This document shows positions 1-7,996 of a stretch of DNA of 43,662 nt, in pieces. This DNA comes from Bacteroidales bacterium (lineage in GTDB: Bacteria > Bacteroidota > Bacteroidia > Bacteroidales > WCHB1-69): the NCBI GenBank assembly GCA_017535665.1, contig JAFXTS010000001.1, positions 1 through 43,662 on the forward strand, read 5' to 3'. Each line of letters starts with the position of its first letter. The first letter of the stretch is position 1. A program made the position numbers and the translations under genes. Under the pieces are notes generated by a model. The model was not told the DNA's origin and ran no database searches. It saw only the letters and a program-made list of their open reading frames with translations.

Positions 1-528
1 GAAGATCTCATCAATGGAGACAAACTGGATGTTGCTGCTTTTGTCTGTAACATCCAGCATGCGGACACGCTCGTACACAATTTCTCTTTCTTTATCCAAT
101 GACTGTCGCAAATGCTGACGCTCCCTGAACAAATAGGGGAAAATGTTCAATGCCAGATTGCGTCCAATGATAAAAAAAAGTGCCTTTAAAAAGAAACTAT
201 AGTAGCCAACAAATTCTATAACTTGCGCATTTCGTAACATAATAAAAGGATATGCAATAGCCAAGTCCACAATACCCACCACTATAGACATGAGCACTAC
301 TGCCAACCAATAGATGTGATACGAATATTTTTGGTATATCCTTGGATAGAGCAGGAAGTAATTGAGATAAAGCGACCCTATCAATAAAAGGGCAGAAAAA
401 GACTCCTTGACAAAACTTCCCGCATACGGACGCAATAATGAGTTACGGACAAGAATCAAAAACATCATAATACAGAAAAGAAAATTCAGCAAAATGATGA
501 CAATTGTTTTCAGATGTTTGTTTTTCAT
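1..528 (-). CDS. Membrane-anchored regulator, probably LytTR family (N-terminal part, runs off the window)
   Basis: The frame is open for all 176 codons from ATG at 528 to the window edge, so the C-terminus is missing. Four hydrophobic segments are visible at about residues 8-27, 43-62, 70-95 and 105-130. A charged, helical linker (about 131-157) follows, and then a beta-rich start ending NIQFVSIDEIF. That ending resembles the first strand and helix of a LytTR DNA-binding domain (typically ...vpledIlyie...). Bacteroidota have many one-component regulators with a membrane N-terminus and a cytoplasmic LytTR domain. A histidine kinase remains possible because no DNA-binding residues fall inside the window. 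The gene is divergent from the lipoprotein at 819 and has a good TAnnTTTG box at 553-560, so it probably regulates that neighbour and itself. Confidence 0.6.
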   Translation of the reverse strand, partial: MKNKHLKTIVIILLNFLFCIMMFLILVRNSLLRPYAGSFVKESFSALLLIGSLYLNYFLLYPRIYQKYSYHIYWLAVVLMSIVVGIVDLAIAYPFIMLRNAQVIEFVGYYSFFLKALFFIIGRNLALNIFPYLFRERQHLRQSLDKEREIVYERVRMLDVTDKSSNIQFVSIDEIF

Positions 529-552
529 AGAGGTAAAATGTGAATGAGGGTG

Positions 553-560
553 CAAAGATA
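553..560 (-). promoter_or_regulatory. -7 box for the LytTR-like regulator
   Basis: On the minus strand the box reads TATCTTTG, an exact TAnnTTTG match, about 25 bases before the ATG at 528. No clear -33 TTTG is seen. Confidence 0.6.
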
Positions 561-595
561 CGCTATTATCCCTTACCGTCCCGCCCCAAAAATCA

Positions 596-756
596 TTTTA
601 TCCCCTCACAAAAGCCATTTTCCCCTTCACCCATATACAAAATCAATTGTTTTATAATATATTGATTAATAATACATTACCCCCCCCGCAAAATTATTCA
701 TTTCTACTACCCCTTCACATTTTAGCCGTGAGGGTTCACATTTTGGGTGTGAGGGG
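596..756. promoter_or_regulatory. Cluster of GTGAGGGG operator-like motifs between divergent genes
   Basis: The motif GTGA(A)GGGG occurs on the minus strand at 602-609, 622-630 and 710-718, and on the plus strand at 728-734 and 749-756. The 602/622 pair and the 728/749 pair are spaced about 20-21 bases, two helical turns. The plus-strand pair is part of an imperfect 21-base tandem repeat (714-734 and 735-755, 18 of 21 positions equal). TTTTATCCCCTCACA at 596-610 and its exact complement at 748-762 form a 15-base inverted repeat. Direct repeats at two-turn spacing are typical of LytTR dimer sites, and a probable LytTR gene is adjacent. The link is inference. Confidence 0.5.
680..687. repeat. 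Homopolymer C8 tract
   Basis: Eight consecutive C residues lie in the divergent intergenic region between the two motif clusters. A change in tract length would alter the spacing between them. Confidence 0.4.
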
Positions 757-779
757 ATAAAAGTCATTCAAAATGATAG

Positions 780-787
780 TACTTTTG
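780..787 (+). promoter_or_regulatory. -7 box for the lipoprotein gene at 819
   Basis: TACTTTTG matches TAnnTTTG and lies 31 bases before the ATG. The proximal GTGAGGGG motif ends 23 bases upstream, where an activator could replace a missing -33 element. Confidence 0.6.
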
Positions 788-818
788 CTGCATTAATTCT
801 AAATCAAAAAAAGATATT

Positions 819-1868
819 ATGAAAAGAAATTCATTTTTCCTATTATTATTTGCAGTTCTGACCATGGTTGTGATGGTCGGATGCGATAAAGAAAACGACA
901 AACCCGATGGTAACAATTCGAACCTGCCGAAAGTTTTGTTGGCTGGTGCCGATATGGACATCCTCAATCCAACAGCCGCAGTCTGCTGGGAAGATGGCGC
1001 AAAAAAAACATTTGCCAGCGCAATGGACAACACAACAACAAGTGTTTTCTGTGATGGTAGCGACATTTACTATGCCGGCAGAATGGAGAACAAACCCACC
1101 ATTTGGAAAAACGGCGTAGCTCAGGTCCTTTCACAAACCTCCGGTTGCGTCAACGACATTTACGTCAGCAATGGCATGGTGTATGCCGTCGGTCAACTGA
1201 ACCATGTGGCCACATTATGGAGGAATGGTACTGCCGAATCATTAGCAACCAATTATCAAACACTTTATCCTTATTCTGAACCCACATCTGAGGCTTTTGC
1301 CGTAAGCATTGCCAATGGGAAAGTATATGTTGCCGGATGCGTCTATGTATCAGGAACTTCCAAGGCCGCTTATTTGTGGACAAATGGTACTTATCAGATG
1401 CTATCAGATGGTGGAGGGTGTGCCTATGACGTCTTTGTTGACGGTACTACCGTATATGTTGTCGGAGAAGCACCGCAGGAAAGCAGTATCATCAGCAATC
1501 TCACGGTACCGGCCTTGTGGACTAATGGCACTTTACGCGATCTGACACCAACCAATCAAACTCCGTTGCCCGGTCGCGCCACCTGCGTATGGGTAGATAA
1601 TCACGTTCCCTATGTAACATTCTATCAGGAAAAAGGCAGCATGTATCAAAGCATCATACAGGGTTATTTGTATGAGAATGGTACGACACGGGAGCTGTCG
1701 TGCAGAAGACCTTATGCCGTTTGCAAGAAAGATGGCGACCTATACATTGCCGGCAGAAAGGAGCAATGGGTAGGGCATGACCTGCCGGTTCTGCTCAAGA
1801 ACAATGAAGAACAGACGCTGGAAGGAGCTAAAACTCCAGGGTGTGTCAATGCTATTTTTGTAAGATAA
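819..1868 (+). CDS. Lipoprotein with WD/kelch-like short repeats
   Basis: A 349-residue exported lipoprotein. The leader ends in lipobox VMVGC (Cys near residue 22) followed by KEN/DKP, so it is probably lipidated and envelope-anchored. The body has repeated blocks of the type 'G..(I/V)Y(V/Y)AG......LW.NG', for example VYVAG, ATLWRNG, AYLWTNG and ALWTNG, roughly 45-50 residues apart, and ends in VNAIFVR. This regular strand pattern suggests a beta-propeller. I do not recognise a named family or an enzymatic motif. It follows a TAnnTTTG promoter and the GTGAGGGG cluster, and a second small lipoprotein follows after 57 bases, so the two are probably co-transcribed and controlled by the divergent regulator. 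Confidence 0.75.
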   Translation: MKRNSFFLLLFAVLTMVVMVGCDKENDKPDGNNSNLPKVLLAGADMDILNPTAAVCWEDGAKKTFASAMDNTTTSVFCDGSDIYYAGRMENKPTIWKNGVAQVLSQTSGCVNDIYVSNGMVYAVGQLNHVATLWRNGTAESLATNYQTLYPYSEPTSEAFAVSIANGKVYVAGCVYVSGTSKAAYLWTNGTYQMLSDGGGCAYDVFVDGTTVYVVGEAPQESSIISNLTVPALWTNGTLRDLTPTNQTPLPGRATCVWVDNHVPYVTFYQEKGSMYQSIIQGYLYENGTTRELSCRRPYAVCKKDGDLYIAGRKEQWVGHDLPVLLKNNEEQTLEGAKTPGCVNAIFVR

Positions 1869-1925
1869 GGAAAAGGCAAAACCAATAAAAACATCAAATA
1901 TTATTAACCTAAACCCAAAAAAACA

Positions 1926-2126
1926 ATGAAAAAAGTATTCGTTATCATCGCATGCGTTGCCCTCGTCGGCATGTTCGCTTCCTGTGACAAAAAATGCCAC
2001 TGCAAACAATGGGTGAATGGCGTTTCCGCCACTCACAACTTCGAACCGGGTGAAGACATGAAATGCTCGGACTACAACACCGTAGCTGAAATCAATGGTG
2101 TTAAAACCGGTATTGAGTGTAAGTAA
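1926..2126 (+). CDS. Small lipoprotein (66 aa)
   Basis: A very short exported lipoprotein. The hydrophobic leader ends in lipobox FASC, with the lipidated Cys at about residue 20. The mature part is only about 46 residues. It contains four further Cys (in KCHCKQW, KCSDY and IECK), which could form two disulfides. No family is recognised. It lies 57 bases after the larger lipoprotein with no promoter box between them, and a strong terminator follows 20 bases after its stop, so it ends that two-gene unit. The purine-rich stretch just before the ATG supports the start. Its real coding status is supported by the lipobox and the terminator position. Confidence 0.7.
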   Translation: MKKVFVIIACVALVGMFASCDKKCHCKQWVNGVSATHNFEPGEDMKCSDYNTVAEINGVKTGIECK

Positions 2127-2146
2127 TGGTCGCTCAATATTAACGG

Positions 2147-2176
2147 AAGCGGGGCAGTAACTGTCCCGCTTTTTTG
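2147..2176 (+). terminator. Rho-independent terminator of the lipoprotein pair
   Basis: AGCGGGGCAG, loop TAA, then CTGTCCCGCT (one G-T pair), followed by a run of T. Confidence 0.85.
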
Positions 2177-2177
2177 T

Positions 2178-2214
2178 AAAAAAGAACGGAGGCACCCGTT
2201 GGGATGCCTCCGTT
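2178..2214 (-). terminator. Rho-independent terminator of pruA
   Basis: On the minus strand, AACGGAGGCA and TGCCTCCGTT form a perfect 10-bp stem with a 10-base loop, followed by CTTTTTT. It lies 22 bases beyond the pruA stop. Confidence 0.85.
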
Positions 2215-2235
2215 ACTGTCTGAATCACAGTATGA

Positions 2236-3870
2236 TTATTTCTCCTCTTTGAGGAAAGGATAACCATAATCGGTAGCGGGGACGAAGGTCTCCTTGATGC
2301 AGCGGGCGCTGATCCAACGGTAGAGGTTGAGGGCGCTGCCTGCCTTGTCGTTGGTACCAGAAGCGCGGGCGCCGCCGAAGGGCTGGCAACCGACTACTGC
2401 GCCAGTGGGCTTGTCGTTGATGTAGAAGTTGCCGGCGCTGTGACGGAGCATCTGCTCGGCCGTCTCGATGGCATAACGGTCGGTGGCGAAGATGGAGCCT
2501 GTGAGAGCATACGGAGAGGTCTCGTCGCAAAGCTTGAGGGTCTTCTCGAACTGTGCATCGGGATATACATAAACGGTGATGACGGGTCCGAAGATCTCCT
2601 CACGGATGGATTCGTAGTCGGGGGTGTTGGCCACAATGATGGTGGGCTCCACAAAGTAACCCACGCTCTTGTCGCACTTGCCGCCCAGCACGATCTCAGC
2701 ATTCTTCGATTTCTTGGCACGGTCGATATAACCCTTGATATTGTCGAAGGATTTTTCGTCGATAACGGCGTTGATGAGGTTACCGAAGTCGCGGCCGTCG
2801 CCCATCTTCACGGTCTTCATCATCTCCTGGATGTGTTTCAAGGTCTTGGGCCACAGAGATTTCGGAACGTAAGCGCGGGAAGCGGCGGAGCACTTCTGAC
2901 CTTGGTACTCGAAAGCACCACGCAGGATGGCCACGGCCAGCTCGCGAGCCGGAGCAGTCTTGTGAGCGAAGATGAAGTCCTTACCACCGGTCTCACCCAC
3001 AATCTTCGGATAGGTTCTGTAGGTGTCGATGTTCTGACCGATCAGTTTCCAGAAGCTCTTGAAGGTGGAGGTGCTGCCGGTGAAGTGGATACCTGCCAAG
3101 TGCGGCGACTTGAAGGCCACCTCGCTGATGACGGAGCCGCTGCCAGGCAAGAAGTTGATGACGCCGTCGGGAAGACCGGCTTCCTGAAGCAGGCGCATGA
3201 TGTAGTAGTTGGAAAGGATAGCCGTGGTGGACGGTTTCCAGATGGTGACATTACCCATCAGCGCGGGAGCCACGTTGAGGTTCAAAGCGATGGAGGTGAA
3301 GTTGAAAGGAGTGATGGCATACACAAAACCTTCCATACCACGGTACTCGTTACGGTCGAGCATGGTGTGGTCGGAGATGGGCTGCTCGCTGTAGATCTTG
3401 GAAGCGAAGTAGGTGTTGAAACGGAGGAAGTCGATGGCCTCGCAGGGACAGTCGATCTCAGCCTGCATGGGGCTCTTGCCCTGGCCTAACATGGTGGCGG
3501 CGTTGAGCACATAGCGCCATTTGGTGGCGAGCAGCTCGGCGGCCTTCATCATGATGGAAGCGCGCTGAATCCACGGCATGCTCTCCCATTTCTCGCGGGC
3601 GGCCATAGCGGCGTCAATAGCCATCTGCACACATTCCTTGTTGACTTTGTGATATTTAGCGAGAACATGACCGTGTTCCGTCGGCATCACCACGGTGCCC
3701 ATATCGCCGGTCTTCACATCCTTACCATTGATGATCAGCGGGATTTCCACCACCTTCTTGTACTGGCGGTCGAGTTCGGCCTTGAGGGCTGCGCGTTCGG
3801 GCGTGCCGGGAGCGTAGCTGTAAACAGGTTCGTTTTTCGGTTCTCTGAAAATGTAATTCGCGTTGTTCAT
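2236..3870 (-). CDS. pruA: L-glutamate gamma-semialdehyde (1-pyrroline-5-carboxylate) dehydrogenase
   Basis: NAD-dependent aldehyde dehydrogenase that oxidises L-glutamate gamma-semialdehyde, the open form of P5C, to glutamate. This is the second step of proline breakdown, and the enzyme is cytosolic. At 544 residues it has the length of stand-alone (ALDH4-like) P5CDH rather than of the fused PutA. The catalytic Cys lies in YQGQKCSAASRAYV (about residue 327). The general-base Glu is in VGETGGKD (about 293), and the cofactor-binding strand includes NVTIWKPS. The ALDH C-terminal signature EEIFGPVITVYVYP is present. No proline dehydrogenase gene is adjacent. It has its own promoter box at 3948-3955 and a terminator, so it is probably monocistronic. 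Confidence 0.95.
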   Translation of the reverse strand: MNNANYIFREPKNEPVYSYAPGTPERAALKAELDRQYKKVVEIPLIINGKDVKTGDMGTVVMPTEHGHVLAKYHKVNKECVQMAIDAAMAAREKWESMPWIQRASIMMKAAELLATKWRYVLNAATMLGQGKSPMQAEIDCPCEAIDFLRFNTYFASKIYSEQPISDHTMLDRNEYRGMEGFVYAITPFNFTSIALNLNVAPALMGNVTIWKPSTTAILSNYYIMRLLQEAGLPDGVINFLPGSGSVISEVAFKSPHLAGIHFTGSTSTFKSFWKLIGQNIDTYRTYPKIVGETGGKDFIFAHKTAPARELAVAILRGAFEYQGQKCSAASRAYVPKSLWPKTLKHIQEMMKTVKMGDGRDFGNLINAVIDEKSFDNIKGYIDRAKKSKNAEIVLGGKCDKSVGYFVEPTIIVANTPDYESIREEIFGPVITVYVYPDAQFEKTLKLCDETSPYALTGSIFATDRYAIETAEQMLRHSAGNFYINDKPTGAVVGCQPFGGARASGTNDKAGSALNLYRWISARCIKETFVPATDYGYPFLKEEK

Positions 3871-3947
3871 AATAAATTTTTTAATATATTGATTATAAAA
3901 ATTTTATACTTTCACAAACAGTAAAGCCCTTTCAGAAAAAGCGGTTG

Positions 3948-3955
3948 CAAATTTA
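3948..3955 (-). promoter_or_regulatory. -7 box for pruA
   Basis: TAAATTTG on the minus strand, about 78 bases before the pruA ATG, which implies an untranslated leader of about 70 bases. Confidence 0.55.
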
Positions 3956-4040
3956 CACGATTTTTATCAATATTCATCTTTTTTATTGAAAAAACTTTTA
4001 GACAAACTATAAAATAAATAACGGATTGCAAATTATGTCG

Positions 4041-4048
4041 TAATTTTG
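4041..4048 (+). promoter_or_regulatory. -7 box for nadA
   Basis: TAATTTTG matches TAnnTTTG, 30 bases before the nadA ATG. Confidence 0.6.
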
Positions 4049-4077
4049 CACCGAAATTTCTGATTATTCCAACCCCA

Positions 4078-5010
4078 ATGAAAGAACGCATCAACCAACT
4101 GAAAAAGCAGAAAAACGCCATCATTTTGGCCCATTATTACACCCGTCCCGAGGTGCAGGAAGTCGCTGATTTTGTCGGCGACAGTCTCGCCCTTTCGCGG
4201 CAGGCAGCCTCCACCGATGCCGACATCATCCTCTTTGCAGGCGTGCATTTTATGGCTGAAACCGCCAAGATTCTCAATCCCACCAAGAAGGTGCTGATTC
4301 CCGACCTCACGGCCTCCTGCTCGCTGGCCGACAGCTGTCCGGAAGCCGAGTTCGCCGAGTTTCTGCAACAGCACCCCGGCCATACCGTGCTGAGTTACAT
4401 CAACTGCTCGGCGGGCGTGAAGGCGCTGTCCGACATCATCGTCACCTCCGGCAACGCCTTGCAGATTGTGAACGCGCTGCCCAAGGACGAGAAAATTGTC
4501 TTTGCACCCGACTGGAACTTAGGAAGTTATATCAACCGCATGACGGGCCGCGAGATGGTGCTGTGGGAAGGCGCCTGCCACGTTCACGACCAGATACAGG
4601 CGCAAGATGTGGAGCAGCTTCGCCGTTTCCACCCCTCCGCACAGGTCATCGCGCACCCCGAATGCCCCGAACATGTGCTGCAACTCGCCGACTTTGTGGG
4701 CTCCACCGCCGCCATGCTGAAACATGTCGCCCAGTCCGACCAGCAGGAATTTGTGGTGGTGACCGAAAAAGGCATCCTGTACGAACTTCGCCGCCAAAAT
4801 CCCAACAAGAAATTCTACTCGCTTTCGGATGCGAATGGTCAAGGAGGCGGAGATTGCGAGTGTGCTAACTGCAAATATATGAAATACAATACTTTGGAAA
4901 ATATTTTATCGGCCTTAGAAACCGAACAGCCAGAGCTGCTCATGGACCAAAAGCTGATGGAAGCCGCCCGCCGGCCCATCGAGAGAATGCTCGAAATGTC
5001 GAAAAAATAG
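4078..5010 (+). CDS. nadA: Quinolinate synthase NadA
   Basis: Condenses iminoaspartate with dihydroxyacetone phosphate to quinolinate in de novo NAD synthesis. It is a cytosolic [4Fe-4S] enzyme. The 310-residue length is typical. Diagnostic blocks include AHYYTRPEVQEVADFVGDS, FMAETAKILNP and PDLTASCSLADSCP. Cluster ligands are expected at Cys81, Cys167 (EGACHVH) and one Cys of the C-terminal group at 260-265 (DCECANCKYM). The partner genes nadB and nadC are not adjacent, so the pathway genes are dispersed here. The ATG at 4078 follows a TAnnTTTG box with a short leader, and a weak AT-rich hairpin lies downstream. Confidence 0.95.
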   Translation: MKERINQLKKQKNAIILAHYYTRPEVQEVADFVGDSLALSRQAASTDADIILFAGVHFMAETAKILNPTKKVLIPDLTASCSLADSCPEAEFAEFLQQHPGHTVLSYINCSAGVKALSDIIVTSGNALQIVNALPKDEKIVFAPDWNLGSYINRMTGREMVLWEGACHVHDQIQAQDVEQLRRFHPSAQVIAHPECPEHVLQLADFVGSTAAMLKHVAQSDQQEFVVVTEKGILYELRRQNPNKKFYSLSDANGQGGGDCECANCKYMKYNTLENILSALETEQPELLMDQKLMEAARRPIERMLEMSKK

Positions 5011-5036
5011 TTTTTAAAGTTTTGTGTTAAAAAATA

Positions 5037-5063
5037 TATGAGAAAAATGCCCATTTTCTCATA
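5037..5063 (+). terminator. Possible weak terminator after nadA
   Basis: TATGAGAAAAATG and CATTTTCTCATA form an AT-rich stem with one bulge 27 bases after nadA. There is no long T run, so this is uncertain. Confidence 0.35.
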
Positions 5064-5072
5064 AAAATCATG

Positions 5073-5080
5073 TATTTTTG
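5073..5080 (+). promoter_or_regulatory. -7 box for the M13 peptidase gene
   Basis: TATTTTTG, 34 bases before the ATG at 5114. Confidence 0.6.
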
Positions 5081-5113
5081 CAACGAATTGTAGAGTATTC
5101 TAACTAATTAACA

Positions 5114-7177
5114 ATGAATCAAAAAAATAGTACCATTGCAATAGTTCTGACGATGTGCCTTTGTGTATTGATTTGTGGATGTAAGAAGAAGGAAAATGCC
5201 GATGGCAAAGAGGCCCAAAAGACTCTTGTGTCGGGAATTTCCAAAAACAATCTCGACCCGAATGCCAATCCGGCCGATGATTTTTACCAGTATGCCTGCG
5301 GTGGCTGGATGAAGAACAACCCACTGCCGCCTGCCTACTCGCGTTATGGTTCTTTTGACCAATTGGGCGAATCGACTGAGAAGCAGCTGCACAAGCTCAT
5401 CAGCGAGGTGGCCGCCAACAAAAACGCCACCGGCACCAACGAGCAGAAAATCGCCGACCTCTTCAATGCCGGTATGGATGAAAAGGCCATCGAAGAACTG
5501 GGAATATCGCCCATCAAGCCTTTGTTGGACAAGATTTCGCAGGTGAAAGACCGCAGTCAGCTTACGGGTGTCATCACCGAGCTGCACAGTTACGGCTTCA
5601 GCCCGCTGTTTGGTGTCGGCTGTATGGCATCTCCCAACAACAGCATGATGAATATCGCCTGGTTGATGCAGAGCGGTCTCGGGCTGGGCGAACCCGAATA
5701 TTACCTGCAGCCCAATGCCACCATCAAAGATGGTTACATTACGATGGTGCAAAAGTATATGGCACTCTCCGGCTTCACCACAGAAGCGGAAGCCCAGAAG
5801 GCTGCGCAGAACGTGTGGGCCTTTGAGACCGAGCTGGCCCGCATCTTCATCGACAAGGATGTGCTTCGCGACCCCGACCAGACCAACAACGTGCTGACTC
5901 CCCAGCAGGTCGCTGCTTTGTTCCAGACTTTTGACTTCAACAGCTATATTGCTTCTGCTGTACCCACCACGCCCGATTCTATCAACGTGGTGCTCAACAG
6001 CTACTTCAAAGGCATGGATCGCTTGCTGAAGAGCAAAGACCTTTCCACCATCAAGGCTTATTTGGCCGCACAGGTCATCAACGAGTGCGCCTCATTCCTC
6101 AGCAGCGGTTTCGTGGATGCGCAGTTCGACTTCTACGGCAAAACGCTGTCGGGCAAAACGCAGAACAAGGAGCGCTGGCAGCGTGTGGTGGCCTCCATCA
6201 GCGGACTGCTCGGCGAGCCTGTGGGACAGCTCTATGTGAAGCAGTACTTCCCGCCAGAAGCCAAGAAGCAGATGGTGCATCTGGTGAGCAACCTCAAGGC
6301 TGCGCTCGGCGACCGCATCGCCCGCAACGACTGGATGACCGAAGAGACCAAGAAAAAAGCCCAGGAGAAACTCAACGCCATCATCGTCAAGGTGGGTTAC
6401 CCTGACAAGTGGCGCGACTACTCGCAGCTCACCATCGACCAAAGCGGCTACCTGAAGAACATTTTGGCCATCATGAAATTCGAGAACAACTATCAGCTCT
6501 CCATGATCGGCAAACCGGTTGACCCGAACAGATGGCAGATGTCGCCACAGACGGTGAATGCCTACTACGAGCCCACCACCAACGAGATCTGCTTCCCCGC
6601 CGCCATCCTGCAGCCGCCATTCTTCGATCTGAACGCGGACATGGCCGCCAACTACGGTGCCATCGGCGTGGTGATTGGTCATGAGATGACGCACGGCTTC
6701 GACGACCAAGGCCGCAAGTACGACAAGATGGGCAATGTGAACGACTGGTGGACCGAGGAGGACAGCAAGAACTTCCAGAGCCGCACGCAGGTGCTGGTGG
6801 ACTACTTCAATGCTATCGAGGTGCTGCCGGGAAAATTCGCCAACGGCAAGTTCACCCTCGGCGAGAACATCGCCGACAATGGTGGGTTGAACACCTCCTT
6901 CGACGCATTGCAGCGCGCCAAGGCTGAGGGCGGCATCACTGAGACCATGGACGGTTTCACCGCCGACCAGCGTTTCTTCCTTGCCTATGCCGCCGTTTGG
7001 GCCAACAACATCACCGATGCCGAAATCGACCGCCGCGTGAAGACCGACCCACACTCGTTAGGCAAATGGCGCGTCAACGGCACCCTCCCCCACATCGACG
7101 CTTTCGTCAAAGCCTTCAACATCAAAGAAGGCGACAACATGTATATCGCACCCGAAAAGAGAGCAAGAATTTGGTAA
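5114..7177 (+). CDS. M13 family (neprilysin/PepO-like) zinc metallopeptidase lipoprotein
   Basis: Cell-envelope endopeptidase of the neprilysin family, which cleaves short peptides. The leader ends in lipobox LICGC, so the mature protein is probably lipid-anchored in the periplasm or at the surface. At 687 residues it has full family length. The substrate-binding block is NAYYEPTTNEICFPAAIL. The zinc site is VIGHEMTHGFDD (His, Glu and His near residues 524-528), the third ligand is the Glu in GENIADNGG (about 584), and the C-terminus PEKRARIW is the usual family end. The N-terminal half carries the large helical M13 lobe, starting at NPADDFYQYACGGW. A FISUMP gene follows after 24 bases with no promoter box, so the two are probably co-transcribed. 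Confidence 0.92.
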   Translation: MNQKNSTIAIVLTMCLCVLICGCKKKENADGKEAQKTLVSGISKNNLDPNANPADDFYQYACGGWMKNNPLPPAYSRYGSFDQLGESTEKQLHKLISEVAANKNATGTNEQKIADLFNAGMDEKAIEELGISPIKPLLDKISQVKDRSQLTGVITELHSYGFSPLFGVGCMASPNNSMMNIAWLMQSGLGLGEPEYYLQPNATIKDGYITMVQKYMALSGFTTEAEAQKAAQNVWAFETELARIFIDKDVLRDPDQTNNVLTPQQVAALFQTFDFNSYIASAVPTTPDSINVVLNSYFKGMDRLLKSKDLSTIKAYLAAQVINECASFLSSGFVDAQFDFYGKTLSGKTQNKERWQRVVASISGLLGEPVGQLYVKQYFPPEAKKQMVHLVSNLKAALGDRIARNDWMTEETKKKAQEKLNAIIVKVGYPDKWRDYSQLTIDQSGYLKNILAIMKFENNYQLSMIGKPVDPNRWQMSPQTVNAYYEPTTNEICFPAAILQPPFFDLNADMAANYGAIGVVIGHEMTHGFDDQGRKYDKMGNVNDWWTEEDSKNFQSRTQVLVDYFNAIEVLPGKFANGKFTLGENIADNGGLNTSFDALQRAKAEGGITETMDGFTADQRFFLAYAAVWANNITDAEIDRRVKTDPHSLGKWRVNGTLPHIDAFVKAFNIKEGDNMYIAPEKRARIW

Positions 7178-7201
7178 TTATCAATTTAAATTTTTATAGT
7201 T

Positions 7202-7912
7202 ATGAAAAGAATTAGCATGAACCTCTTCAAAACAATGGCCCTCGTCTTTATGGTGAGCTGCGCCATGTCAGTTTCCGCCCAGCAGAGTGGAGAGACTGTT
7301 AAAGATGCCGACGGCAACGAATACAAGACCGTGAAGATCGGCTCACAAACTTGGTTTGCCGAGAACCTCAAGACCACCAAGTTCAACAATGGCAATTCCA
7401 TCCAGAACATCACCGCCAACAGCAGCTGGGAATCCGCCAGAACTGCTGCCTACTGCTGGTACAACAACGACAGCGGCAACAAGGACACCTACGGTGCCCT
7501 CTACAACTGGTATGCTGCCAGCAGCGGCAAACTCTGTCCCACCGGCTGGCACGTGCCTACCGACAATGACTGGGCTACCCTCGAGAACAAACTCGGCAAA
7601 GAGGAAGCTGGTGCCAAACTGAGAGAAACCGGTACCGCCCACTGGAAAGCCACTACCGACAAGGTGAACAACGAGACCAACTTCAACATGGTGGGTGCCG
7701 GCTTGCGCGATGCTTACGGCAACTTCTCATGGAAAGAGTTCGACGAGAAACTCGATTCCCAGTATATGGGCGTGCAGGCTGCCTTCTGGAGCTCCACCGG
7801 CAAATCCGTATCCTACGCTTGGAACCGCACTACTTATTATTATGACAACTCTCTCGAACGCCACGAAGTGCAGAAATGGCATGGCTACTCCGTGCGCTGC
7901 GTGAAAGACTGA
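7202..7912 (+). CDS. Secreted FISUMP (Fibrobacter succinogenes major paralogous) domain protein
   Basis: A 236-residue exported protein with a signal peptide ending in SVSAQ (about residue 26). After it, nearly the whole length is a FISUMP domain. It opens with DADGNEYKTVKIGSQTWFAE and has the core LYNWYAA...LCPTGWHVPTD. It closes with AFWSST and a C-terminal GYSVRCVKD. FISUMP domains share a C-type-lectin-like or sulfatase-modifying-factor-like look and occur on cell-surface proteins; the function is not established. It probably belongs to the M13 peptidase operon (24-base gap) and is followed by a strong terminator. An alternative start is the ATG at 7217, which shortens the leader by five residues. 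Confidence 0.88.
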   Translation: MKRISMNLFKTMALVFMVSCAMSVSAQQSGETVKDADGNEYKTVKIGSQTWFAENLKTTKFNNGNSIQNITANSSWESARTAAYCWYNNDSGNKDTYGALYNWYAASSGKLCPTGWHVPTDNDWATLENKLGKEEAGAKLRETGTAHWKATTDKVNNETNFNMVGAGLRDAYGNFSWKEFDEKLDSQYMGVQAAFWSSTGKSVSYAWNRTTYYYDNSLERHEVQKWHGYSVRCVKD

Positions 7913-7940
7913 ATCTCACATACCATATAATATAATTACG

Positions 7941-7968
7941 CAAAAGGGGATGTATCATCCCCTTTTTG
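7941..7968 (+). terminator. Rho-independent terminator after the FISUMP gene
   Basis: CAAAAGGGGATG, loop TAT, then CATCCCCTTTTTG. It ends the M13/FISUMP unit. Confidence 0.85.
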
Positions 7969-7980
7969 TGTAACTCCCAT

Positions 7981-7988
7981 CCCCCCCC
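7981..7988 (+). repeat. Homopolymer C8 tract before the beta-helix gene
   Basis: Eight C residues lie 8 bases before the ATG at 7997, in the place of a ribosome-binding site. Length change by slippage could alter expression, or the count could be a sequencing artefact. Confidence 0.4.
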
Positions 7989-7996
7989 TTAAAAGA

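Noticed and set aside
2440..3489. Long plus-strand open frame opposite pruA (349 codons)
   Set aside because: It lies wholly antisense to a clear enzyme gene, has no promoter box or recognisable motif, and arises from the GC-biased third positions of pruA.
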